A stretch of DNA of 64,000 nucleotides from Amycolatopsis pretoriensis (GCF_900107925.1 NZ_FNUJ01000002.1:558001-622000), one strand, 5' to 3'. Positions 7,593 to 17,005 are shown, counted from the first letter of the stretch. Translations and numbers: made by a program. Notes: generated by a model not told the origin, from the letters alone.

Positions 7593-8858
7593 ATGAGTGC
7601 TTCCGTCGAAACCACCCCGGCCAGACCCGGTCCGGCCGTCCCCCGCCGGGGCTTCCTGCTGTTCCTCGGCCTCGCGGCGGTCGGCGCCGCGATGGCGAAC
7701 CTGGTCCCCGCCGTGCTGACGTTGTCCCTCAAGGCCACCGAACTGGACGCCGCCCGCGCGACGACCACGGTCTCGGTGGTCACCGGCGTCGGCGCGCTGG
7801 CCTCGCTCATCGCCTTCCCCCTGCTCGGCCGGCTCAGCGACCGCACGACGAGCCGCCTGGGCCGGCGCCGCCCGTTCCTCCTGCTGGGCGCGGCACTGTT
7901 CGCCGTCGGCGCGGTCATCATGCTCGTGGCCGGAAGCACGCCGGTGCTGACGCTGGCCGCGGTCGCGACGTTCACCGGGTTCAGCTCGGTGACGGTCGCG
8001 TGCACGGCGGTGCTCGCCGACCAGGTTCCGCCGCACCGGCGCGGGCCGGCGTCCGCGGTGCTCGGGCTGAGCCTGCCGCTGGGTGCCGTCCTCGGCCTGT
8101 TCGGCGCCCAGCTGGTCGCCCCGCACCTGGCCGCGATGATCCTCCTGCCCGCCGCCGCGGCGATCGCCGGCACGCTCGCGTTGTTCGCGTTCCTCCGGGA
8201 CGCGCCGATCACGGAACGTCCCCCGTTCGACGCGCGCGAGCTGGCCCGGACGTTCTGGGTGAACCCCCGCCGCCGTCCCGATTTCGCGTGGGCGTGGGCG
8301 AGCCGGTTGCTGGTGTTCCTCGGCGTCGCGGCGATCCAGGCGTACCAGACGTTCTACCTCATCCTGGTCCTGCACTTCCCGCCGGCCGAGGTGGCGAGCG
8401 CGGTGTTCCTGTCCACTTTGGTCCTGACGGCGGCGGCGGTGGTCTTCGCCCCGATCGCGGGCAAGCTGTCCGACCGCGTCCGCCGCCGCAAGCCGTTCGT
8501 GGTGGCCGCGGCGCTGATCTTCGCGGCCGGCCTGGTCATGGCGGCGTTCGCCCACTCGTTCCCGGCGTTCCTGACCGCGGTCGGCGTCGTCGGGCTCGGC
8601 CAGGGCGTGTACCTGAGCGTGGACATCGCGCTCGTCACCCAGCTCGTGCCCGACCCGGCGAACCCGGCCAAGGACCTGGGCCTGATGAACATCGCGAACA
8701 CCCTGCCCAGCTCCTTGGTGCCCGCGGTCGCCCCGGCGATCCTGGCGCTGGGCGCGACGCCGGAGGCCCCGCAGAACTTCGCGGCGCTGTTCGTCTTCGG
8801 TGCGGTCGCGGGGCTGCTCGGTGCGGTTCTGGTCCTGCCGATCCGCCAAGTCGCGTGA
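7593..8858 (+). CDS. MFS transporter (sugar/glycoside-type carrier likely)
   Basis: A 421-residue integral membrane protein with about 12 hydrophobic segments. The repeated cytoplasmic loops LSDRTTSRLGRRRPF and LSDRVRRRKPF are typical of motif A in MFS carriers, and the RRRPF form is common in glycoside/disaccharide and GPH-like carriers. The ATG at 7593 follows GAAAGGTG. It is divergent from the IclR regulator across a putative operator, so it is probably the importer for the cluster's substrate. The direction of transport is inferred from context. Confidence 0.85.
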   Translation: MSASVETTPARPGPAVPRRGFLLFLGLAAVGAAMANLVPAVLTLSLKATELDAARATTTVSVVTGVGALASLIAFPLLGRLSDRTTSRLGRRRPFLLLGAALFAVGAVIMLVAGSTPVLTLAAVATFTGFSSVTVACTAVLADQVPPHRRGPASAVLGLSLPLGAVLGLFGAQLVAPHLAAMILLPAAAAIAGTLALFAFLRDAPITERPPFDARELARTFWVNPRRRPDFAWAWASRLLVFLGVAAIQAYQTFYLILVLHFPPAEVASAVFLSTLVLTAAAVVFAPIAGKLSDRVRRRKPFVVAAALIFAAGLVMAAFAHSFPAFLTAVGVVGLGQGVYLSVDIALVTQLVPDPANPAKDLGLMNIANTLPSSLVPAVAPAILALGATPEAPQNFAALFVFGAVAGLLGAVLVLPIRQVA

Positions 8859-8870
8859 CGTGCCGCGAGG

Positions 8871-10097
8871 TCAGGCCGGCGGCAGCACCGGCTCCCGCCG
8901 CAGCTCGGCTTTCGCGATGGACCGCAGGTGCACCTCGTCCGGGCCGTCGAACAGCCGCATCGCGCGGTGCCACGCGTACATCGCCGCCAGCGGCGTCACG
9001 TCCGTGACACCCGCGCCGCCGTGGACCTGGATCGCCCGGTCGATCACCCGGGTCGCCGCGCGGGGCACCGCCACCTTCGCCATCGCCACCAGGTCGCGGG
9101 CCGCCTTGTTGCCCGCGATGTCGATCACGTGACTCGCCCGCTGGCAGAGCATCCGCGCCTGCTCGATCTCCAGCCGGGACTCGGCGATCTGCTGCTGCAC
9201 CACCCCCTGGTCGGCCAGCGGCCCGCCGAACGCCACCCGGTCGCGCGCCCGGGCCACGAGGAGCGCCAACGCGCGTTCGGCGGCCCCCAAAGCGCGCATG
9301 CAGTGGTGGATGCGGCCCGGGCCGAGCCGGGCCTGCGCGGCCGCGAACCCGCCGCCCTCCTCGCCGATCACGTTCTCCACCGGCACGCGGACGTCGTCGA
9401 AGCGGACCTCGGCGTGGCCGTGCTGGTCGTGGTGGCCGAACACCGGCAGGTCGCGCACGACCGTCACGCCCGGCGTGTCGCGCGGCACCAGCACCATGGT
9501 CTGCTGCCGGTGCGTCGCCGCCTCGGGGTCGGTCTTGCCCATCACGATGAAGAACGCGCACCGCGGGTCCATCGCCCCGCTCGTCCACCACTTCCGGCCG
9601 GTGATGACGTACGTGTCGCCGTCGCGCACGATCCGCGTGGCGATGTTCGTGGCGTCGCTGCTGGCGACGTCCGGCTCGGTCATCGCGAACGCCGACCGGA
9701 TCTCCCCCGCCAGCAGCGGCGCGAGCCACTCCCGCCGCTGGTCCTCGCTGCCGAGCAGGTGCAGCAGCTCCATGTTCCCGGTGTCGGGCGCCTGCCCGTT
9801 GATGGCCTCGGGCGCCAGGTCGAGGCTCCAGCCCGACAGCTCCGCGATCGGCGCGTACTCCAGCTGTGTCAGCCCCGATTCGGCCGGCAGGAAGAGGTTC
9901 CACAGCTCTTCGGCCTTCGCCGCCGTCTTCAGCCGCTCGACGACCGGCGGGACGACGTGGTCGTCCGGGCCCGCGGCGCGGCGGTGCGCCAGGTACTCGG
10001 CTTCGGCCGGCAGCACCTGGTCGCGCACGAACGCGAGCATCCGTTCGTGGAGCTCGCGGGCACGCGCGGAGGGGGCGGGAAGGTCGTAAGCCACCAC
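8871..10097 (-). CDS. Acyl-CoA dehydrogenase family protein
   Basis: A 408-residue FAD enzyme introducing an alpha,beta double bond into an acyl-CoA. Visible: AFAMTEPDVASSDATN (FAD/substrate-binding signature), the long-branch VITGRKWWTSGA and GRIHHCMRALG, and the C-terminal IQVHGGAGVT and FDGPDEVH. These resemble the ACAD10/11-like or FadE-type members rather than medium-chain MCAD. Tandem GTG codons at 10097 and 10094 follow AGGAG (10108-10104); the first gives better spacing. The gene is convergent with the MFS gene, and its promoter faces the crotonase relic. Confidence 0.9.
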   Translation of the reverse strand: MVAYDLPAPSARARELHERMLAFVRDQVLPAEAEYLAHRRAAGPDDHVVPPVVERLKTAAKAEELWNLFLPAESGLTQLEYAPIAELSGWSLDLAPEAINGQAPDTGNMELLHLLGSEDQRREWLAPLLAGEIRSAFAMTEPDVASSDATNIATRIVRDGDTYVITGRKWWTSGAMDPRCAFFIVMGKTDPEAATHRQQTMVLVPRDTPGVTVVRDLPVFGHHDQHGHAEVRFDDVRVPVENVIGEEGGGFAAAQARLGPGRIHHCMRALGAAERALALLVARARDRVAFGGPLADQGVVQQQIAESRLEIEQARMLCQRASHVIDIAGNKAARDLVAMAKVAVPRAATRVIDRAIQVHGGAGVTDVTPLAAMYAWHRAMRLFDGPDEVHLRSIAKAELRREPVLPPA

Positions 10098-10148
10098 GGG
10101 AAACTCCTGAACAACGCCGATCGGATGGTCGGCTCGACCGTACGATCG

Positions 10149-10458
10149 GGGCACCCGCGCGGCAACCCGCTCGACCAGTCCACTGTGAACGAGCTCCGGC
10201 TGGCCGTGCGCCGGACCCGGTCCGACGACGCGCGCCCGAGGACACCGCCTGAACCCCGTCGTCACCGCCGAGGAAGCGCACCGGCTCGGGCCGGTCGCCC
10301 AGGTGGCGACCAAACACCTGCCGCGCGAGACGGCCATCCCCGCGGCGGAAGCCGCGCCGCGGCGTGAGAGCGTGTCCATCCGGGCCCGGGCCGCCGGTCC
10401 GGACGGCCGCGAAGGAGTCGCGGCCTTCCCGGGCAAGCGGCCGCCGAAGTTCCGCTGA
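10149..10458 (+). pseudogene. Decayed enoyl-CoA hydratase (crotonase) remnant
   Basis: Two short pieces of a crotonase survive in different frames. The first (about 10149-10236) reads NPLDQSTVNELRLAVRR followed by RTRSDDAR, matching the family's N-terminal 'NALDxxTxxELxxAL..DDxVR' region. The second (10249-10458, stop TGA) has [14 protein letters not shown] and ends [17 protein letters not shown], the classic C-terminus. Most of the catalytic core is missing and the frame changes between pieces. No valid start spans both. It lies directly before the CoA-transferase gene, so it probably once belonged to that operon. Confidence 0.7.
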
Positions 10459-10471
10459 CGGAGGACGAACC

Positions 10472-11566
10472 ATGACAGGACCCCTCGCCGGGCTGCGCGT
10501 CGTCGAGCTGGCCGGCATCGGGCCCGGCCCGCACGCGGCCATGATCCTCGCCGACCTCGGCGCCGACGTCGTGCGCGTCGAACGTCCCCTGGGCACCCTC
10601 GACCTGACCGGCGGCAAGCCCGACCACCTGCTGCGCGGCCGGCGGTCCGTGGCGGCGGACCTCAAGTCCCCCGAAGGATCGGACCTGGTGCGGCGGCTGA
10701 TCGCGCGGGCCGACGTGCTGCTCGAAGGCTTCAGGCCGGGCGTCGCCGAACGCCTCGGCGTCGGCCCGGACGCGTGCCGGGAGCTGAACCCGCGGCTCGT
10801 CTACGGGCGGATGACCGGCTGGGGCCAGGACGGCCCGCTGGCCGCGCGCGCCGGCCACGACATCAACTACATCGGGCTCACCGGCGCGCTGCACGCGATC
10901 GGCCGCGCCGGCGAGCGCCCGGTCCCGCCGCTGAACCTGGTCGGCGACTTCGGCGGCGGCTCGATGTTCCTCGTCACCGGCGTCCTCGCGGCCCTGTGGG
11001 AACGCGAGCGGTCCGGCGAGGGTCAGGTCGTCGACGCGGCGATGGTCGACGGCACCAGCGTGCTCCTGCAGATGCTGTGGACGATGCGGGGTCAGGGCAC
11101 CTGGTCGGGCGAGCGCGGCGCGAACCTCCTCGACGGCGGCGCCCCGTTCTACGACACCTACGTCTGCCGGGACGGCCGCTGGGTCGCGGTCGGGGCGATC
11201 GAGCCGCAGTTCTACCGCGCGCTCCTCGACGGCCTGGACGTCGATCCCGCGACCCTCCCCGAGCAGCGCGACCGCACCGGCTGGCCGCGTCTGCGTGCCC
11301 GGTTCGCCGAGGTCTTCCTCACCCGAACGCGGGACGAGTGGGCCGAAGTGTTCGCCGGCACGGACGCGTGCGTGACGCCGGTGCTGGCCCCCGAGGAGGT
11401 CGCGGCCCACCCGCACCTCGCGGCGCGCGAGACGATCATCGAGGTCGACGGCGTCGAGCAGGCGGCCCCGGCACCGCGCTTTTCCCGCACGGCCACGGGA
11501 CACCCGGCTCCGCCGCCCCGGCCGGGCGCGGACGGTGAGGCCGTTTTCGCCGAGTGGGGAGCTTAG
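10472..11566 (+). CDS. CaiB/BaiF family CoA-transferase (alpha-methylacyl-CoA racemase-like)
   Basis: A 364-residue Class III CoA-transferase-family protein. The N-terminus [22 protein letters not shown] with [10 protein letters not shown] is characteristic, and [17 protein letters not shown] contains the Asp expected as catalytic residue in this branch (racemases have the HDINY motif). That favours alpha-methylacyl-CoA racemase over true transferase. Methyl-branched acyl-CoA epimerisation would fit the neighbouring acyl-CoA dehydrogenase. The ATG at 10472 follows GGAGGAC. The stop is 4 bp from the convergent TetR stop. Confidence 0.9.
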   Translation: MTGPLAGLRVVELAGIGPGPHAAMILADLGADVVRVERPLGTLDLTGGKPDHLLRGRRSVAADLKSPEGSDLVRRLIARADVLLEGFRPGVAERLGVGPDACRELNPRLVYGRMTGWGQDGPLAARAGHDINYIGLTGALHAIGRAGERPVPPLNLVGDFGGGSMFLVTGVLAALWERERSGEGQVVDAAMVDGTSVLLQMLWTMRGQGTWSGERGANLLDGGAPFYDTYVCRDGRWVAVGAIEPQFYRALLDGLDVDPATLPEQRDRTGWPRLRARFAEVFLTRTRDEWAEVFAGTDACVTPVLAPEEVAAHPHLAARETIIEVDGVEQAAPAPRFSRTATGHPAPPPRPGADGEAVFAEWGA

Positions 11567-11570
11567 GGCG

Positions 11571-12113
11571 TCACTTCGCGCCGAAGGCTCGCAGGAACGT
11601 GTCGACGATGACGTCGGCCGCCTGCGCGTCGCTCAAGCCGGGCAGGTCCTTTGTGGACAGGTGCACCAGCTGGCCGAGCACGTTGCCCGGCCAGCGATCC
11701 GGCAGCCCGGACCGGAGGAAGCCTTCGTCGGTGGCGCGCTGGAGGAAGGTGTCGACCTCGTCGATCGCGCGCAGGCGCCGGGCCCAGATCTCCGGGTCCG
11801 AGCGCATGCGGCTGACCTCGGTCGGCCACTTGCGGTTGACCCCGACGATCTCCTCGACGTAGCGGTGCAGGGCCACCGGCACCGGCGCTTCGCGGAGGCG
11901 GGCCGCCTCGATCGCCGCCTCGATCGCGTCGAGCCGGGCCTGGTACACCGCCGTCAGCAGTTCCTCGCGCCCGGTGAACCGGCGGTAGACGGTCCGGCGG
12001 TCCACCCCGGCCTCGGCCGCGATCGCCGCGATGCTCGTGGCCGGGTCGTCGGCGAGCATGCGGGCGCCCGTCGTCAGCAGCAGTTCGAGATTGCGCGCGG
12101 CATCGGCTCTCAC
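11571..12113 (-). CDS. TetR/AcrR family transcriptional regulator
   Basis: A 180-residue repressor-type protein. Its N-terminal helix-turn-helix includes SIAAIAAEAGVDRRTVYRRF followed by TGREELLTAVYQ. The C-terminal ligand domain is of ordinary size. It starts 10 bp after the stop of the SDR gene on the same strand, so both are probably one transcript, and it may control that operon and the divergent aldehyde dehydrogenase operon. Ligand unknown. Confidence 0.9.
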   Translation of the reverse strand: MRADAARNLELLLTTGARMLADDPATSIAAIAAEAGVDRRTVYRRFTGREELLTAVYQARLDAIEAAIEAARLREAPVPVALHRYVEEIVGVNRKWPTEVSRMRSDPEIWARRLRAIDEVDTFLQRATDEGFLRSGLPDRWPGNVLGQLVHLSTKDLPGLSDAQAADVIVDTFLRAFGAK

Positions 12114-12122
12114 GGTCTCAAC

Positions 12123-12968
12123 CTACCCGCGGTCCCCGACCGGGAAGTCGGCCGCGCGGCTCGCCTCGGCCCACCGCTCGGTCTCGGCGGCCCGCTCCTC
12201 GCCGGCCTTCAACGCGGCGACGACGGCGTCACCACCGAGAATGAGCCGCCGGGGCGGGTCGACCTCGCCGACGACATCGACGACGACCTTCGCGCCGCGG
12301 GCCGGGTCGCCCGGCTGGTTGCCGTCGTGCTCGTCCCGGTAGCGGTGGATGGCGCCGACGGTCGTCTCGTAGTCGGCGCCGACGGTGTGCCGGGTCATGG
12401 AGGAGCCCTGCCAGTCGGTCCGGAACGCCCCGGGCTCGACGATGATCACCTTCACGCCGAAGGGAGCCGTCTCGCTCGCGAGCACCTCGGAAAAGCCTTC
12501 CACGGCGAACTTCGCGGTCTGGTAGGCACCCATCCCGGGGGTGCCGCCGACGCGGCCGCCGATCGAGGAGAACTGCACGAAGGTACCGGACCGCTGCACC
12601 CGGAAGACCGGCAGCGCGGCCCGCGTGACGTTCACGACCCCGAAGAGGTTGGTCTCGATCTGCGCGCGGAAGTCGTCCTCGGCCATCTCTTCGATGGGCG
12701 CGCTGTTGGCGTAGCCGGCGTTGTTGACGACCACGTCGAGGCGGCCGAAGGTGTCGATGGCTTCTTTGACGGCGGTCGCGGCCGCGTTGGCGTCGGTGAC
12801 GTCGAGGGCGAAGGGGCGGATGCGGTCGCCGTAGCGGGCTGTGAGGTCGGTTAACTGGCCGGGTTGGCGTGCGGTGGCGAGGACGGAGTCGCCGGCCGCC
12901 AGGACCGCTTCGGTGAGGCTGCGGCCGAAGCCTCGGGATGCTCCGGTGATCAACCAGGTCTTGCTCAT
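12123..12968 (-). CDS. SDR family oxidoreductase (classical, 'oxidoreductase/short-chain' type)
   Basis: A 281-residue short-chain dehydrogenase with TGASRGFGRS at the cofactor site, TARQP after beta2 (NADP-like), NNAGYAN, FSSIGGR and the catalytic YQTAK. The long C-terminal extension fits the 270-290 residue SDRs found next to TetR regulators. The ATG at 12968 follows CAGGAGCAAGCG. It precedes the TetR gene in the same operon. It is divergent from the aldehyde dehydrogenase gene; alcohol-to-aldehyde-to-acid processing is possible but unproven. Confidence 0.9.
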   Translation of the reverse strand: MSKTWLITGASRGFGRSLTEAVLAAGDSVLATARQPGQLTDLTARYGDRIRPFALDVTDANAAATAVKEAIDTFGRLDVVVNNAGYANSAPIEEMAEDDFRAQIETNLFGVVNVTRAALPVFRVQRSGTFVQFSSIGGRVGGTPGMGAYQTAKFAVEGFSEVLASETAPFGVKVIIVEPGAFRTDWQGSSMTRHTVGADYETTVGAIHRYRDEHDGNQPGDPARGAKVVVDVVGEVDPPRRLILGGDAVVAALKAGEERAAETERWAEASRAADFPVGDRG

Positions 12969-13441
12969 CGCTTGCTCCTGTGTAAGTGACTCATCGATGT
13001 GCCAATTGGAGCATGAAGTGGCATTAAGTGCGACTTGGTGTGACGGCGGAGACAGGAAAGTGCCTCGCGAGTGCGGCGGTTGAGAGGCGCGACGGGCGGG
13101 CCCGGGCAGGCGATGCGGGGCGCGCCGGGCGGGTGAGCCGGGGCGACAACTGCCGCGGAACAACGCCGGCAGCCTCGGCGGAGGTCGGGCCTAGTCCGAA
13201 GTGGACAGTCCAGCCGGAGACCTCGCGAAACCCTTACCGCCGAACCAAAATTCCCGACCTCGCCCCGAAGCACAACACGGTCGTTCTCTGCCCACCCTGC
13301 TCGCCGAGATCGCGAGCGTCACGCGACGCAGTGCGTGTAAGTCAAGCTTCGCGCCGCTGTGCACCGCCTCACAAGTGCGCGCCTTACTAGCCATAAGTGC
13401 TACATTCATGTGGCAGATCGAGACAGACCAGGAGGCACCCA
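12969..13441. other. 473-bp divergent intergenic region, no gene seen
   Basis: Between the SDR (minus) and aldehyde dehydrogenase (plus). Small open frames here have no family look. Notable short elements: TGCCA-N14-TGGCA at about 13000-13023, the sequence GTCCGAAGTGGAC at 13194-13206 (its reverse complement recurs at 16833), and CATAAGTGC near 13392. Probably a two-way promoter region with TetR binding sites. Confidence 0.5.
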
Positions 13442-14902
13442 GTGATCACCCGGAACCAGCTCTTCATCGGCGGCGCGTGGACCAGCCCGAGCAGCGCCGA
13501 ACCGCTGGACATCGTTTCCCCGCACGACAACGCGGTCATCGGGCGCGCCGCGCAGGCGCTGCCCGCCGACGTCGACCGCGCGGTCGAGGCGGCCCGGCAG
13601 GCCTTCGACGAAGGCCCGTGGCCGCACACCACACCCGCGGAACGGATCGCCGTGCTCCGCCGGCTCGCCGCCCTGCGCGAGAAGCGCGCGGACGAGATCG
13701 CCGCGCTCATCTCCGCGGAGAACGGCTCTGCGCTGTGGTTCACCCAGGCCGGGCAGCCCGGCCTCGGCCGGCAGGCCAACGCCTACCTCAAGGCGGCCGA
13801 AGAGTTCGACTGGGAGAAGACCCTCGAGCCGTCGGACCCGGCCCTGCCGTTCCGGTCGGTCGTGCGCCGGGAGGCGATCGGCGTGGTCGCCGCGATCATC
13901 CCGTGGAACTCGCCGTTCTCCTCGGCCCTGGCCAAGATCATTCCCGCGCTGCTCGCCGGCAACACCGTCGTCCTCAAGGTCTCGCCCGAGAACACGCTGA
14001 GCATGAGCCTGCTCGCCGACCTGCTGGTGGAGACCGGGCTGCCCGAGGGCGTCATCAGCGTCCTGCCGGCGGACCGCGAGACGAGCGAGTACCTCGTCAA
14101 GCACCCGGGCGTGGACAAGATCGCCTTCACCGGCTCGACCCGCGCCGGGCGCCGCATCGCGTCGCTGGCCGGGGAACAGCTCAAGCGGGTCAGCCTCGAA
14201 CTGGGCGGCAAGTCCGCCGCGATCATCCTGCCCGACGCCGACGTCGCCGCGGCGGTCCAGGGCCTCAAGTTCGGCTCCCTGCTCAACAACGCCGAGTCGT
14301 GCATCGCCCAGACCCGGATCCTGGCGCCGCGCAGCCGCTACGAGGAGGTCGTCGCCGGGCTGAAGGCGCTGATCGAGTCCCTCGGCGTCGGTGACCCGGC
14401 CGACGACGCGACCTTCATCGGCCCGATGATCCGCCGCGACCAGCAGGAGCGCGTCCTCGACTACATCCGCATCGGCGTTTCCGAGGGCGCGCGGCTCGTC
14501 ACCGGCGGCCCGGAAGTCCCGGTGGGACTGGAAAAGGGCAACTACGTCACGCCGACGCTGTTCGCCGACGTCGACAACGGGATGCGCATCGCCCAGGAGG
14601 AGATCTTCGGCCCGGTCCTGGTCGTCATCGCCTACGACGACGAGGACGACGCCGTCCGCATCGCCAACGACTCCGAGTACGGCCTCTCCGGCGGCGTGTG
14701 GTCGGCGGACCCGGCGCACGCGCTGGCCGTCGCCCGCCGCGTGCGGACCGGCACCGTCACCGTCAACGGCGCGCCGATCGGCTTCGACGGCCCGTTCGGC
14801 GGCTTCAAGGCCAGCGGCCTCGGCCGCGAATACGGCGCCGTCGGCCTCGGCACCTACACCGAATACCAGACCATCACGATCCCGGAAGCGAACGACCGAT
14901 GA
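13442..14902 (+). CDS. Aldehyde dehydrogenase family protein
   Basis: A 486-residue NAD(P)-dependent aldehyde dehydrogenase. Visible: N-terminal FIGGAWTSP, the cofactor-site IIPWNSPFSS, the general base Glu in LELGGKSAA, the nucleophile Cys in NNAESCIAQTR and EEIFGPVLVV. The GTG at 13442 follows CCAGGAGGCACCCA. The stop overlaps the ATG of the MFS exporter (ATGA), so they form an operon. The enzyme resembles the broad aldehyde dehydrogenases of actinomycetes. Substrate is unknown. Confidence 0.92.
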   Translation: MITRNQLFIGGAWTSPSSAEPLDIVSPHDNAVIGRAAQALPADVDRAVEAARQAFDEGPWPHTTPAERIAVLRRLAALREKRADEIAALISAENGSALWFTQAGQPGLGRQANAYLKAAEEFDWEKTLEPSDPALPFRSVVRREAIGVVAAIIPWNSPFSSALAKIIPALLAGNTVVLKVSPENTLSMSLLADLLVETGLPEGVISVLPADRETSEYLVKHPGVDKIAFTGSTRAGRRIASLAGEQLKRVSLELGGKSAAIILPDADVAAAVQGLKFGSLLNNAESCIAQTRILAPRSRYEEVVAGLKALIESLGVGDPADDATFIGPMIRRDQQERVLDYIRIGVSEGARLVTGGPEVPVGLEKGNYVTPTLFADVDNGMRIAQEEIFGPVLVVIAYDDEDDAVRIANDSEYGLSGGVWSADPAHALAVARRVRTGTVTVNGAPIGFDGPFGGFKASGLGREYGAVGLGTYTEYQTITIPEANDR

Positions 14903-16278
14903 CCCTCGACACCCCCGCGAGACCCGCGGTGCGCCTGGCGATGACGGCGCTGATCCTCGCCGTCCTGCTGGCCGCGCTGGACCAGACCATCGTTTCCACG
15001 GCGCTGCCGAAGATCGCCGCCGACCTCGGCGGGTTCCGCGACATCGCCTGGATCACCGCGTCCTATCTGCTCGCCTCGACCGCCGCCACCCCGCTGTGGG
15101 GCAAGCTCGGCGACATGCTCGGGCGCAAGCGCCTATACCTCGTCGCCACCACCGCGTTCCTGGTCGCGTCCGCGCTCTGCGGGCTCGCCCAGGACCTCCC
15201 CCAGCTGATCGCCGCCCGTGCCGTCCAGGGCCTGGCCGGCGGCGGGATGATCGTCCTGACGTTCGCCCTGGTCGGTGACATCGTCGAACCCGCCGAACGC
15301 GGGCGGTACCAGGGCCGGTTCGGCTCGGTGTACGGCGTCGCCAGCATCGCCGGGCCACTGCTCGGCGGCCTGTTCACCGACCACCTGTCGTGGCGGTGGG
15401 CGTTCCTGGTCAACGTGCCCGTCGGGCTGGTCGCGGTCATCCTCGCGGCGCGCGCCCTGCCGGCCCCGGTCCGCAGGCCGGCCGCGCGCATCGACTACCC
15501 CGGTGCGCTGCTGCTGGCCGGCGCGGCCACCGCACTGGTCCTGATCACCTCGTTCGGGCCGCGCTGGGGCTGGACGTCCCCGGGCACCCTCGGGCTCGCG
15601 GCCGCGGCCGTCGTGCTGGCCCTGCTGGTGATCCCGGTCGAACGCCGGGCCGCCGCGCCGGTGCTGCCGCTGTCGATGTTCGCCTCGCGCACGGTCGTCA
15701 TCGCCTCGCTCGTCGGGTTCATCGCCAACGTCGCGATGTTCAGCGTGCTCGTCTACCTGCCGACGTTCCTGCAGGTCGCCGACGGGGTGTCGGCGACGCT
15801 GTCCGGCGTGCACATGCTGCCGCTGGTGATCGGGCTGGTCGTCAGCCAGTCGCTGGCCGGCCGCTGGGTCGCGAACCCCGCGCGCCTGCGGGTGGTCCTG
15901 GTGACCGGCATGGCGCTGAACGTCGCCGGGCTCCTGCTGCTGAGCACCCTGGCCCCGGGGACGGCCCAGCTCGCCCTGGTCGCGTACTTCCTGGTCGCCG
16001 GCGTCGGCATCGGCATGGTCCCGATGGTGGCGCTGACGGCGGCGCAGAACGCGGTGCCCGCGACCGACATCGGCGCGGCGAGCGCGGTGGTCACCTTCGC
16101 CCGCTCGATCGGCGCGGCGTTCGGGGTGGCGGTGTTCGGCAGCCTGCTCGGCGAGGACGTCGCACACACGCTCGGCGGGGCCTTCCTGGCGATCACCCCG
16201 GTGGTCGTGCTCGGCGCCGTCCTCGCCGGCCTGCTGCGCCGTCAGCCGAGCGCCGCCTCGAACATCCCGGCTTCGTAG
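14899..16278 (+). CDS. MFS transporter, DHA2 (EmrB/QacA) drug-exporter family
   Basis: A 459-residue multispan protein with the 14-TM exporter signatures LDQTIVSTALP (motif D1) in TM1, WGKLGDMLGRKRLY (motif A) and GGLFTDHLSWRWAFLVNVP near TM6. It is a proton-driven exporter of hydrophobic compounds. It is translationally coupled to the aldehyde dehydrogenase, which suggests a detoxification unit. Its 3' end overlaps the convergent AhpD-like gene by 37 bp. Confidence 0.9.
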   Translation: MTLDTPARPAVRLAMTALILAVLLAALDQTIVSTALPKIAADLGGFRDIAWITASYLLASTAATPLWGKLGDMLGRKRLYLVATTAFLVASALCGLAQDLPQLIAARAVQGLAGGGMIVLTFALVGDIVEPAERGRYQGRFGSVYGVASIAGPLLGGLFTDHLSWRWAFLVNVPVGLVAVILAARALPAPVRRPAARIDYPGALLLAGAATALVLITSFGPRWGWTSPGTLGLAAAAVVLALLVIPVERRAAAPVLPLSMFASRTVVIASLVGFIANVAMFSVLVYLPTFLQVADGVSATLSGVHMLPLVIGLVVSQSLAGRWVANPARLRVVLVTGMALNVAGLLLLSTLAPGTAQLALVAYFLVAGVGIGMVPMVALTAAQNAVPATDIGAASAVVTFARSIGAAFGVAVFGSLLGEDVAHTLGGAFLAITPVVVLGAVLAGLLRRQPSAASNIPAS

Positions 16279-16727
16279 GAACCGCCTCGCTGGTGCACGA
16301 TGACGGCGAGCCGGTTGGCGGCGTTGATCAGGGCGACCAGCGCGACGAGGGCGGCGACCTGTTCGTCGTCGTAGTGCTCGCGCACCCGGGCCCAGGTCGC
16401 GTCGGAGACGCCGTCGTGGTGGTCCGCGAGCCGGGTGCCCTCCTCGGCCAGCGCGAGCGCGGCCCGCTCGGCGTCGGTGAACACGGTCGCCTCCCGCCAG
16501 GCGGCGACGAGGTGCAACCGGACGGCGGTCTCGCCGGCGGCCGCGGCTTCCTTGGTGTGCATGTCGATGCACCAGCCGCACCCGTTGATCTGGCTGGCCC
16601 GCAGGCTCACCAGCTCCTGGGTGGCCTGCGGCAGCGGCGACCGGGAGACCACCTGGCCGAGGTTCGCGAACCGCTTGCCGAGCCGGGCGCCGGTCTCGGT
16701 GGTGAACAGGTCGATGCGGGGTTCCAT
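16242..16727 (-). CDS. Carboxymuconolactone decarboxylase / AhpD-like peroxidase
   Basis: A 161-residue protein with the redox motif NGCGWCIDMHTKEA, which is the CxxC-xxxH core of alkylhydroperoxidase D-like proteins, so it probably reduces peroxides. The ATG at 16727 follows GAGGACGAAGCC. The upstream DNA holds inverted repeats (GTGACACCG-CGG-CGGTGTGAC around 16789 and GTCCACTTCGGAC at 16833) that may control it. It is convergent with the drug exporter, perhaps part of one stress response. Confidence 0.92.
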   Translation of the reverse strand: MEPRIDLFTTETGARLGKRFANLGQVVSRSPLPQATQELVSLRASQINGCGWCIDMHTKEAAAAGETAVRLHLVAAWREATVFTDAERAALALAEEGTRLADHHDGVSDATWARVREHYDDEQVAALVALVALINAANRLAVIVHQRGGSYEAGMFEAALG

Positions 16728-17005
16728 GGCTTCGTCCTCACTCGTGTCGTGGCAGGTGAACGACATCGAGACACCGGGTGCGCGAACCCTGTGACACCGC
16801 GGCGGTGTGACGGGCGCCACCCACGACCGAATGTCCACTTCGGACAGCAACGGCCGGCCGATTCACAGGTGTGAACACCGGTCCCCGCAACGCGGGCACG
16901 ATCGGCTGGTTCAACGGGCATTCGGAGGGGTTCTTGGTCTTCTGGCCGCCACCACTTGTTAACTTCACTGAAGGCCGCCAGGCCGGTGGAGGAGAAGGGC
17001 CGTAA

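Noticed and set aside
13000..13023. TGCCA-N14-TGGCA in the SDR/ALDH spacer as a further IclR site
   Set aside because: The spacing and centre differ from the 15-bp palindrome of the left cluster and the genes look unrelated to it.
16936..16964. TTGGTC-17 bp-TGTTAA as a promoter for the RHS gene
   Set aside because: The -10 box is poor and similar matches arise by chance; not strong enough to list.
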